64,000 bases of DNA from an uncultured Acidimicrobiales bacterium (GTDB lineage Bacteria; Actinomycetota; Acidimicrobiia; Acidimicrobiales; SZUA-35): the NCBI GenBank assembly GCA_937922785.1, contig CALAJQ010000022.1:50847-114846 (forward strand), given 5' to 3'. The position numbers and the translations under genes are program-made. Shown in pieces: positions 46,448 to 54,405 of this stretch. Under the pieces are notes generated by a model. That model worked only from the letters and a program-made list of their open reading frames with translations, had not been told where the DNA came from and made no database searches. The stretch's first letter is position 1. Each line of letters starts with the position of its first letter.

Positions 46448-47233
46448 ATGACTACGCTCGCTGACTTCAAGAAGGAACAGTTGTCGTTCGCAGGCAAAGC
46501 CAAAGAGGTTTTCTCGATGGGTGCTGGGCCGGGAGTAGTCATAATGCCCGAGATGCCTGGCATCACGCCCGAGGTTGCAGCGTTCGGTGTGCGGGTGGCT
46601 GAGGCTGGTTTTACTGTCTTCATTCCTGACCTGTTTGGAGTTGCCGGCAAAGAGTTTTCGAACGGATATGTCATGCAGTCGATGGCGAAGGCGTGTGTAT
46701 CCAAAGAGTTTGCGGCGTTGGCCACAAACAAGAAGGCTCCGGTGACTGACTGGTTACGGGGACTAGTTGGCGAGGCGCACACCCGTTGCGGCGGTCAAGT
46801 CGGAGTGGTCGGGATGTGTTTCACCGGCGGGTTCGCCTTGGCACTCGCGGTCGACCCGGCGGTCGAGGTCGCAACGATGAGTCAGCCCGCTCTCCCGTTT
46901 CCAATAGGGGCAAAGGCTCGACGATCGTCTGGAGTCAGCGATGCGGAGCTGAAGATCGTTAAAGAACGGGCTGCAAAGGGCCAGGTTTGTGTAATCGGGC
47001 TTCGTTTTACGGGCGACACTTTTGTTCCTGCCGAACGGTTCGAGAACCTTCGCGCCGAACTCGGCGACGCATTCATCGGTGTTGAGATCGACAGCTCCAA
47101 GGGCAATGCTCACGGGTTCACGAAGCAGTCACATTCGGTTCTCACAATGGAATACCGAGATGAGCCCGGCTTCCCTACCAACGAAGCTCACGACTTAGTG
47201 ATCAAACACTTTAAGGAACGCCTGGGCAATTAG
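46448..47233 (+). CDS. Dienelactone hydrolase-family protein
   Basis: GVVIMPEMPGITPEVAAFGVRVAEAGFTVFIPDLFG; GVVGMCFTGGFALALA nucleophilic elbow. Confidence 0.9.
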   Translation: MTTLADFKKEQLSFAGKAKEVFSMGAGPGVVIMPEMPGITPEVAAFGVRVAEAGFTVFIPDLFGVAGKEFSNGYVMQSMAKACVSKEFAALATNKKAPVTDWLRGLVGEAHTRCGGQVGVVGMCFTGGFALALAVDPAVEVATMSQPALPFPIGAKARRSSGVSDAELKIVKERAAKGQVCVIGLRFTGDTFVPAERFENLRAELGDAFIGVEIDSSKGNAHGFTKQSHSVLTMEYRDEPGFPTNEAHDLVIKHFKERLGN

Positions 47234-47847
47234 CTGCGTGACCGCATCGTCTCGACGCCATCCCCGGTGCATCGATCGAGCGCTTCAGCCCGACCAGCCA
47301 TTGCCATGATGAGATCCATGCCGGGTCCCGCAATTTCAGGACCATCGCCCCACGCAAAATCTCCGTCGGTTGCCCTTAGCGACAAGCCGGCGACTCGTTT
47401 CTTGCATTCCAACGGTGCCCCTTGCTTCACATACTTTGGGCCCAGTTCTGAAACGTGAGCAGCCGGGTGGTCGCCCTGGGTGCCGAACGCACGACGGATA
47501 TCTTCGCCGTGAACCATAAACTCGCCAAGCGCTACGTGCTTGAGCATGCCCGGTGTAGTCGGGTTGGCGACCGACGATGCGAGCTTGTCAATCATCGGCC
47601 CTTGTTCGCCGAGGTAAGGCTGTAGAGCACCGTTGACTACTTTTTCAAAATTGAAGCCGTTGGTGATCATGTCTTTCATGAAGGTGGGCAGCTTCTGGTT
47701 GCTCAATGCGGTGAGGTGAGCCACAAGATGCTGGACACTCCAAGGATCACACACCGTCGATGCAGTCCACGACTCACTTGGAATGGTGCGCAAGTACTCA
47801 ACAAGCATTTCGCCCTCGAGCTTGGTCATTGCCTGTACATCTGCCAT
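47230..47847 (-). CDS. Maleylpyruvate isomerase-family mycothiol-dependent (DinB-like) protein
   Basis: VCDPWSVQHLVAHLTALSNQKLP...VALGEFMVHGEDIRRAFG. Confidence 0.8.
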   Translation of the reverse strand: MADVQAMTKLEGEMLVEYLRTIPSESWTASTVCDPWSVQHLVAHLTALSNQKLPTFMKDMITNGFNFEKVVNGALQPYLGEQGPMIDKLASSVANPTTPGMLKHVALGEFMVHGEDIRRAFGTQGDHPAAHVSELGPKYVKQGAPLECKKRVAGLSLRATDGDFAWGDGPEIAGPGMDLIMAMAGRAEALDRCTGDGVETMRSRS

Positions 47848-47982
47848 GGGTTCCCCTCAATTGATCCAGTGAAAATCGTAGACGGTTACCGTCGGTCCGT
47901 CGAGAACTGATGCGATTACTGATGTAACCAGAAAGTCCTGCACCCGACCGATCCTAGCTCCGGGCGCCACTAGCCCTTATCA

Positions 47983-48021
47983 GTACGGCCGAAGGCTCAC
48001 TCAGCGGGAACTACTCCGTAT
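47983..48021 (+). repeat. 39-bp palindromic repeat, copy 2
   Basis: GTACGGCCGAAGGCTCACTCAGCGGGAACTACTCCGTAT + CTTCTCCC. Confidence 0.9.
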
Positions 48022-48043
48022 CTTCTCCCGGCGCCGTGGAACA

Positions 48044-48082
48044 ATACGGGCGGAGTCTCACCCAGCGAGAACTACTCCGTAT
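48044..48082 (+). repeat. 39-bp palindromic repeat, copy 3 (contains stop codon of the 48072 gene)
   Basis: ATACGGGCGGAGTCTCACCCAGCGAGAACTACTCCGTAT + CTTCTCTG. Confidence 0.9.
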
Positions 48083-49019
48083 CTTCTCTGGGAACTTTTC
48101 TTGGGAGATAGTTGGCGAGCTGCGCTGTGACGTAGTCGGGCCGATCGGCGACGTCCCAGTAGGTGAACCGAACCAGCCTCCAACCCAAGCTAATCAGATC
48201 ATTCTGACGCTTCAGGTCGGCCTGCAACTGCTCGGGAGTCGAATGGGCCAGCATCGAATCACACTCGACTAACAACTGATGCTCGGGCCACGCAAAGTCG
48301 ACAAAGTACGAGCGGCCGCCAACCGAAACGTGATGCTGGCTAACACACTCGGGAAAGCCAGCGGCTCCGAACAACCGCTCCGCCATTTGCTCGTAGCTGT
48401 TCAGCTCGCGGCCACCATCTTCGATACGAAGTGCCAAGACCTTTCGCAGAATCGACACTCCCTTCTTGCCCGGCCGCGACAACTCAGCAATACGCTGCGC
48501 CACTTCTTCGTAAGTGAACAGCTGGCGCCTAACGCCATCGCTAAGTTGCAAGCCAATTGTCTCGGCCGAACAGTGCTGGCAGCTGTCCAATACCGACCGG
48601 CTCGGCGTAGTCACGCGGATGCCCGAGAGCAGGGTGACATCAACATCGCGAAGGTCTGCGAGTTCTTTCGTAGTCACATATTGCGACGTCGAACGAAAGC
48701 CCTTTGGCCCAACCACTTGAACTTTGGACCGTGACCCGCCAGGCAAACCCCACATCTCCAAGGCCGATCGACCGCCGATGGCTTGTTGTTCCGACATGAG
48801 CTTTGCCGCCAATTGCACGGCTTCGTCGAATCCGAAACTCTGCCCGCCAACCCGGTAGACGCCTCGATGAAAGCGAACGAGCAGCTCGTTGGCACACCAG
48901 CGAGCCGCGGTCTTGTTGGGGACGCCCAAGTCTTTGAGCTCGGCGCTTGTGATGAACCCACCGTTGCGTTCTGCAGTTGAGCGCACTCGGTCGAACCGAG
49001 CCAGGACCGTTTTTGCCAT
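48072..49019 (-). CDS. AbiEi-like N-terminal wHTH + DUF559/Vsr-like nuclease-like C-terminal domain protein
   Basis: GGFITSAELKDLGVPNKTAARWCANELLVRFHRGVYRVGG (AbiEi_4-like); VSVGGRSYFVDFAWPEHQLLVECDSMLAHSTPEQLQADLKRQNDLISLGWRLVRFTYWDV (DUF559-like D...E...Q); start at internal Met. Confidence 0.8.
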   Translation of the reverse strand: MAKTVLARFDRVRSTAERNGGFITSAELKDLGVPNKTAARWCANELLVRFHRGVYRVGGQSFGFDEAVQLAAKLMSEQQAIGGRSALEMWGLPGGSRSKVQVVGPKGFRSTSQYVTTKELADLRDVDVTLLSGIRVTTPSRSVLDSCQHCSAETIGLQLSDGVRRQLFTYEEVAQRIAELSRPGKKGVSILRKVLALRIEDGGRELNSYEQMAERLFGAAGFPECVSQHHVSVGGRSYFVDFAWPEHQLLVECDSMLAHSTPEQLQADLKRQNDLISLGWRLVRFTYWDVADRPDYVTAQLANYLPRKVPREDTE

Positions 49020-49142
49020 TGAAACCACCAAGGGTTCGTAGGTTCCGGAGCCAAAGGTCGCTCGATAGCTCCAAGGTAGCGGCGCCGAACAGATCTTCGG
49101 CCGGACACGGGCACCACCTGCTATCACTGCCACCTGCAATCA

Positions 49143-49181
49143 GTACGGCCGAAGTCTCACCCAGCGGGAACTACTCCGTAT
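49143..49181 (+). repeat. 39-bp palindromic repeat, copy 4
   Basis: GTACGGCCGAAGTCTCACCCAGCGGGAACTACTCCGTAT + CTTCTCCG. Confidence 0.9.
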
Positions 49182-49214
49182 CTTCTCCGATAGCCACGAC
49201 CCCAGCGCACATCA

Positions 49215-49253
49215 GTACAGCCGAAGTCTCACCCAGCGGGCACTACTCCGTAT
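49215..49253 (+). repeat. 39-bp palindromic repeat, copy 5 (contains stop codon of the 49243 gene)
   Basis: GTACAGCCGAAGTCTCACCCAGCGGGCACTACTCCGTAT + CTTTTAA. Confidence 0.9.
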
Positions 49254-50085
49254 CTTTTAACCGATCTCTTAGCCGGGCGAACACTTCGTCTTCGCTCGGA
49301 CTTGTGTTTTTGAAAGCGGCTAGCCGTTCGTAGAGTTCGGCTGCCCCGAGGTGGAAGCCTTCCGGAAGAGCAACGGCTCCAAGAGTTGCGGCGATCTCTT
49401 CCATCTCGCCCGCAAATCGCCAGGCCTTGGGAGCCACACCGGTTGCAGTTCGTTCGAGACGAGCGCCAAGGGCCGGCTGACTCAAGTCCCACTCGGCCCG
49501 TAACGAATCCATCACACCTTCACTCTCAGCTAGCGCAGCGACGGCCAACAACAAGGCCGCTGACCCCTTGGTCCAACCGGCATAAGCCATCTTCAAGGCC
49601 GACGCCTCCCCCGGCCGGGTCCCGATGGCGCGCACGTCCAGGTTTGAGCCGTCCCAACAAGAAGCGACTGTCGACGTCAACTCAACAGGACCGCTCAAGT
49701 ACAGCCGGGTTAGGCCAGGAGCGGTCGGTGGCGGACCGACCACCGATCCGTCCACAAAGCGCTCGAACAGCACGCCGATCGACCGGGTCCGTTCCGGAGA
49801 GATCGCGTTTGCGTCGACGTAGATCCCATCGAAACCTATGGCCGCAACATCTCGGGCCACATCGACTGCCGCGGCTGGCGGGCAAATCGACACCACAACC
49901 TCAACCGCGCTTAGGAGCTCTGCAAGCGATCCCACCGACTCAAGCCCCGCTGTGGCGGCACGATCAGCCGTCTCAGCGGAGCGGCCAGCATCCACCCACA
50001 AGCGCCGGTCAGCCACGCAACAGGCGCCAAGTTCGGAGCCCATCGCTCCGGGGTGCAAGAAACCAATAGCCAAAGTTGAGTTCAT
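49243..50085 (-). CDS. NAD(P)-binding 6-phosphogluconate/hydroxyisobutyrate dehydrogenase-like protein
   Basis: MNSTLAIGFLHPGAMGSELGACCV; VVSICPPAAAVDVARDVAAIGFDGIYVDANAISPERT; LKMAYAGWTKGSAALLLAVAALAE. Confidence 0.8.
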   Translation of the reverse strand: MNSTLAIGFLHPGAMGSELGACCVADRRLWVDAGRSAETADRAATAGLESVGSLAELLSAVEVVVSICPPAAAVDVARDVAAIGFDGIYVDANAISPERTRSIGVLFERFVDGSVVGPPPTAPGLTRLYLSGPVELTSTVASCWDGSNLDVRAIGTRPGEASALKMAYAGWTKGSAALLLAVAALAESEGVMDSLRAEWDLSQPALGARLERTATGVAPKAWRFAGEMEEIAATLGAVALPEGFHLGAAELYERLAAFKNTSPSEDEVFARLRDRLKDTE

Positions 50086-50178
50086 AGTGCAGTCTTTCAC
50101 GGGGCCGCACCGCTGGCCTCATCTCTTACAGGTCGCCCCGAACTCGGCCGATGAGATCACTAATGTTGAAGTTTCGCC

Positions 50179-52044
50179 ATGACTGACCAATCCCCCAAGC
50201 CCAGATTAACCAGCGCGCCAATTTCTGGTATCGAACGATTCGACACTGGTGTGAACCTTGGCGGCCTGATGAGCGTGCTTAGCGAGCACCTGTACTCCAC
50301 CCCCGACGTTGCTGTCCGTGAGCTGGTGCAAAACGCCCACGACTCGATCCTTCGTCGCCGCTGGATGGAAAACAACGGTCAATCGACGTTGAGCAACGAA
50401 GACCCACAGATCCGGGTGACCACCGACACTGTGGCCCAAACTTTGGAAGTCGCGGACAACGGCTCGGGCCTCACTCAAGACGAAATCCATCAAATGCTCG
50501 CGACCATCGGCGTGGGAGCTACTGGCCAACTGCGCCAGGAAACCGAAAACCCTGACCTGATCGGCTTGTTCGGTCTTGGCTTCCTGTCAACCTTTGTTGT
50601 TGCCGACGAGGTCGTGGTCACCACCACGAGCGCCAAGACGCCAACGGAGACCTTTCAATACCGAAGCGCAGACGGATATTCATACTCGGTGCTTCCAGCC
50701 CAAACCGCTGCAGTCGGCACCACTGTGACACTCCAGTTGAAGGCGGGCTACAGCGACCTCAGCAACGACCGAATGATTCTGAGCATCCTTGACCGTTACT
50801 GCCGCTTGCTGAACATCCCGATCTCGTTGAACAACGGCCCTGCCATCAACCTCGACGCCCCTTGGCGTTGGGAGTCAAGCACTCGTGAGGATCGTCTGAA
50901 GTTCGCCGCGGCGTTCGATCAGCGATTCGAACCGCTGGCCGCTGTGCCCATCGAAGCTGAAGGCCAATCGGTGCGAGGCCAGATGTGGGTGCACGGCGGG
51001 TCAACCTATGGGAACGCCGACAACCGCTCAATGTCGGTATTCGTGCGAGGCATGTTGCTGGCCGAGAATGACATAGACCTACTCCCCCGCTGGGCCGGTT
51101 TTGTAAGCGGTGTGATCGAGTCGCCCGATCTCACGCCTACTGCCAGCCGTGAGACGTTACAGAACGACGCGGCCTACACCGAAGCTCAGATGGTCATCGC
51201 CGAGGCGTTGATCGTTGGCCTCTCCGACACAGCGCTGCACGACCCGCCAGCTTGGCGCCGAATTCTTCAGCGTCACAGTCAGGCGTTGCTCGGTGCTGCG
51301 GTAACTGACGACCGACTCTTCCAACTAGTGGCGGATCAGGTTGTACTGCCCAGTACACAGGGCGAACGAACTGTTGCGGCGCTTCGCCACGGCCGACGGC
51401 TGTATGTGTCGCTCGGTGCCGATGGTGGATTTGAAGAGTTGCTCTTCCTGGCTCGTGGCATTCCCGTGATCAACGGCAGCCGCTACGGCGTGGTTCCTTT
51501 CCTACGCATGTATGCCAACAAGCATGGGCTCGACGTTGTAGAAATTGGCACCGATGGCGGCAACGCCGATGTGTTTGAACCCGTCACGCTTGCCGACAAT
51601 GACTTGCAGTGGCTTCAGGCAGAGTTAGCCAGCGAAGGCGAAGCGATCTATCCGGCCCGCTTCGACCCCGAGGAAGTTCCGCTAGTGGTAGTTCCCGACA
51701 GGGAAGCCGAGCTGAAGCAACGTCTAGAAAGCGACGAACTCGATGCCAGCGCAGGTTCGGGCGCCGCCGGCTTGGCGAGGCTGCACACGGCGGGCATCGA
51801 AGAACGTTCGCTCGTTCGTGTCTATGTGAACATGGGGTGTCCAACAGTGCAGCGCGTGTTGGAGCTGCGGGAACAGAGCCCGGTCGGAGCGATGCGTGCC
51901 GCAACGCTGTTGCGCACACTCAAGACAATGATGGCCGCCAGCGACCGAGGTCGGGGCGGGTCAGTCGGCGTCACCCAAGCTCTTAGCGACGCCCTAATGG
52001 TGATTGATGGCCTACTAATCGAAGGAATGGTTGCCGATGAGTAA
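50179..52044 (+). CDS. HSP90-family (HtpG-like) ATPase, divergent
   Basis: AVRELVQNAHDSILRR, LEVADNGSGLTQDEIHQMLATIGVGATG, LIGLFGLGFLSTFVVADEVVVTT, LLPRWAGFVSGVIESPDLTPTASRETLQ. Confidence 0.9.
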   Translation: MTDQSPKPRLTSAPISGIERFDTGVNLGGLMSVLSEHLYSTPDVAVRELVQNAHDSILRRRWMENNGQSTLSNEDPQIRVTTDTVAQTLEVADNGSGLTQDEIHQMLATIGVGATGQLRQETENPDLIGLFGLGFLSTFVVADEVVVTTTSAKTPTETFQYRSADGYSYSVLPAQTAAVGTTVTLQLKAGYSDLSNDRMILSILDRYCRLLNIPISLNNGPAINLDAPWRWESSTREDRLKFAAAFDQRFEPLAAVPIEAEGQSVRGQMWVHGGSTYGNADNRSMSVFVRGMLLAENDIDLLPRWAGFVSGVIESPDLTPTASRETLQNDAAYTEAQMVIAEALIVGLSDTALHDPPAWRRILQRHSQALLGAAVTDDRLFQLVADQVVLPSTQGERTVAALRHGRRLYVSLGADGGFEELLFLARGIPVINGSRYGVVPFLRMYANKHGLDVVEIGTDGGNADVFEPVTLADNDLQWLQAELASEGEAIYPARFDPEEVPLVVVPDREAELKQRLESDELDASAGSGAAGLARLHTAGIEERSLVRVYVNMGCPTVQRVLELREQSPVGAMRAATLLRTLKTMMAASDRGRGGSVGVTQALSDALMVIDGLLIEGMVADE

Positions 52045-54385
52045 CACGGTTGACATGTGGAGTTGGCTAGACGATGCCGACAGGCAGGTCGGTGACGATG
52101 GGCCTGGCGTGAATCGGCTCTTTAACCAGCTCAGGAAGGCCATGACCAGCGGCAACCTTGAGGGAATCCAGACTTGTCGCCGGGAGTACGAGCGTCTGGC
52201 GGCGGCCCATGAGCTTCCGTGGCTTGGAGTGTTTGGACGGCATTGGGAAGCGCAGTATCGGTTGAACTTTCTGTTTGAAGGAGCCTCAGCTGTTGGCGAT
52301 GTCGTGGCAGCTTTCGAGAAGGCTCACAGACCCGAAACTGCAGATTGTCCTCAGTCGATCTGCTCGGTGCAAGACCTGGCAATCGTGTATGGAAATGTCG
52401 ATGGACCCGGCTACGCCGAGGCTACGTTGGCTGCCACCAAAGACGCCATGGCCCGGATCGACTCGTCGTGGCCATGCTGGGATTGCCTCTCGCTGGAGAC
52501 AATCGACGGGTTGGAGCACGCCGGTCGCCATGACGAAGCGCTCGAGCTGTTGACCGAGACTGAGGTGGAGCTTCGATCCACCGGCGCGAATCCAAGCACG
52601 GCCTATGCAAGGCATCATCTGGAGCAATTGTTGAATGTGGGTCGAGACGAAGACGCATTGGCCTTCGATGAGGCTTTAGTTCGAAGTCGCTATGACTCCC
52701 ACGATGAGGACGACTGGCCCCTTTATGAGATGCATCGAGGACGCGCGTTGTTGCGTAACGGCAGGACCGATGAGGCAGTCGCGATTCTGGAGGGGTCTGC
52801 AAACCCGGTCGAGTGGCCCCGCTATGCCCTGGCTTGGATGTCCTTGACAACCGAACTGATGACGGCGGGAGCGATTGAGAACGACGATTACTACTCGGCC
52901 ATGACTGTCCGCATTGCCCAGCACTTCAAATCGGGAGGCGCTTGGCGCCGAGCTTTCGACACCGGTATTCGCGCTGCACTAGCCGCGGCCCAACGAGGTG
53001 CTGTGGGGTCGGCCAAGCGCTCACGAGACTTTTGTGCAGAGGTGATGGAGAACCTAGTTAAGCCTCTGGACGCTCCGGAAAAGTTGGCATCCGTTGATAC
53101 CGCCATCGCAAACGCACCCGAATCGATTAGCGGCACCGCTCCAATCGATCAGCAGGTAGCCCAGTTCGAGCGCATGTTGGCGGCCGAGTTCAACCCCGAA
53201 ACATTCGCCCACTACGCCGAGCTTCTGCGCACTCAGGGTTGGACCGAGCTGGCCGGAAAGAAGCTGTGGGACTACCTCGTTGAGCACCCTGACAATGTGG
53301 AATGCTGCATCACTCTGATGACTCACCTACTAGGTCCCGACGGTGACGCGTCAGGTGACCGCCTACTTGAGCTGGCGAATCTCGTCGAGGAAACGCAGTC
53401 GTCCAACGCACTGTGGATACGCGCTAACCGTCACGCCCGGCTAGAGGAATGGGACGATTGTGGACAAGCGTGCGCGGAAATCGTCGCACAAGATCCGAGC
53501 GTGGTGAACACTCGCCGCCTCTGGGCCCACGCCATGAGGTCGGTTGGAAACTATCCCTACGCTGCCGAATTGTCGGCGAAGATTCTCGAGCTAGGCGAGC
53601 GCCTTGCAGACGAGCCACCGCAGTTGTCAGCCAAGCCAACCAAAGTTGAAGCCGAACAAGCTCAGGCCTACCGGCAGCGCAGCTCCGATCTTTGGGCGGC
53701 GATGCTTAACGGAACTCTGGGTGAGTCCTGGGCAGTAGTTCGCTCTGCTGCAGCAGAGCTAGAGATGGAACTGTCGAGCGATAGTGGACCTATCGAGGAG
53801 CAATGGGAGCACTGCCTAGTCTCGTTCACCGATGATGACGGAGTGCGACGAAGCCAACAGGCCCAGCGCACCGGACCGGTCACTGCAAGAGTTGCTCAGG
53901 TGGCATTCCCTAGGCAGGTGCAAAGGTTTGGCGCCCGCATCGTATTCGAGCCGACGCCGCTTAACGCACTCCCACCAGACGCAACCGAGGACGAGCGTTC
54001 GCGCTGGATGCCTGACTACCCGGTGGTCGCAACTGTGGAGCCGTCGAACATGATCAGCTACGCAGTTGAAGGCGTTTTTCCAGATGACGACGACCCAGCC
54101 GCATGGCTCGAATTCAGAACTGCGTTGTTCGATGCGGGCTATCCGGTGTGGATCTACGGAGCGGGCACCGACACCTTGCGGGCCACCGGCGAGGAACGAT
54201 CAGTGTTGCTGCTAGCAGTTGCGGTCGATGCCAACGCCGAGCCCGCAGCCTTGAGCGAGCTGATTGCAGAACTGACCGCCAACTGGCCTCATCCGTTGGC
54301 GTGGCCAGCGTTAGTAGAGGCCGCTGGTGGCGACCGCGCCGAACACGACGAACGGCTAAGCAGTATGTGGGGCTCGGAGGACTAG
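52037..54385 (+). CDS. Large alpha-helical/TPR-like protein with uncharacterised C-terminal domain, coupled to HSP90-like gene
   Basis: Start ATGAGTAA overlaps the stop of the preceding gene; repeated degenerate helical pairs (HAGRHDEALELLTETEVEL, RALLRNGRTDEAVAILEGS, HARLEEWDDCGQACAEIVAQDP). Confidence 0.8.
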   Translation: MSNTVDMWSWLDDADRQVGDDGPGVNRLFNQLRKAMTSGNLEGIQTCRREYERLAAAHELPWLGVFGRHWEAQYRLNFLFEGASAVGDVVAAFEKAHRPETADCPQSICSVQDLAIVYGNVDGPGYAEATLAATKDAMARIDSSWPCWDCLSLETIDGLEHAGRHDEALELLTETEVELRSTGANPSTAYARHHLEQLLNVGRDEDALAFDEALVRSRYDSHDEDDWPLYEMHRGRALLRNGRTDEAVAILEGSANPVEWPRYALAWMSLTTELMTAGAIENDDYYSAMTVRIAQHFKSGGAWRRAFDTGIRAALAAAQRGAVGSAKRSRDFCAEVMENLVKPLDAPEKLASVDTAIANAPESISGTAPIDQQVAQFERMLAAEFNPETFAHYAELLRTQGWTELAGKKLWDYLVEHPDNVECCITLMTHLLGPDGDASGDRLLELANLVEETQSSNALWIRANRHARLEEWDDCGQACAEIVAQDPSVVNTRRLWAHAMRSVGNYPYAAELSAKILELGERLADEPPQLSAKPTKVEAEQAQAYRQRSSDLWAAMLNGTLGESWAVVRSAAAELEMELSSDSGPIEEQWEHCLVSFTDDDGVRRSQQAQRTGPVTARVAQVAFPRQVQRFGARIVFEPTPLNALPPDATEDERSRWMPDYPVVATVEPSNMISYAVEGVFPDDDDPAAWLEFRTALFDAGYPVWIYGAGTDTLRATGEERSVLLLAVAVDANAEPAALSELIAELTANWPHPLAWPALVEAAGGDRAEHDERLSSMWGSED

Positions 54386-54405
54386 CAGTTCGACGAGACG
54401 GCAGG

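Noticed and set aside
47983-49253. Could the 39-bp repeats be a CRISPR array?
   Set aside because: Only two adjacent copies per site, irregular spacing, wide dispersal, no cas genes; they are palindromic and sit at gene ends.
49386-50069. Long plus-strand ORF (227 aa) opposite the 49243-50085 gene
   Set aside because: Antisense shadow ORF in high-GC coding sequence; Arg/Pro/Ser-rich translation with no recognisable motif, while the minus strand encodes a clear dehydrogenase-like protein.
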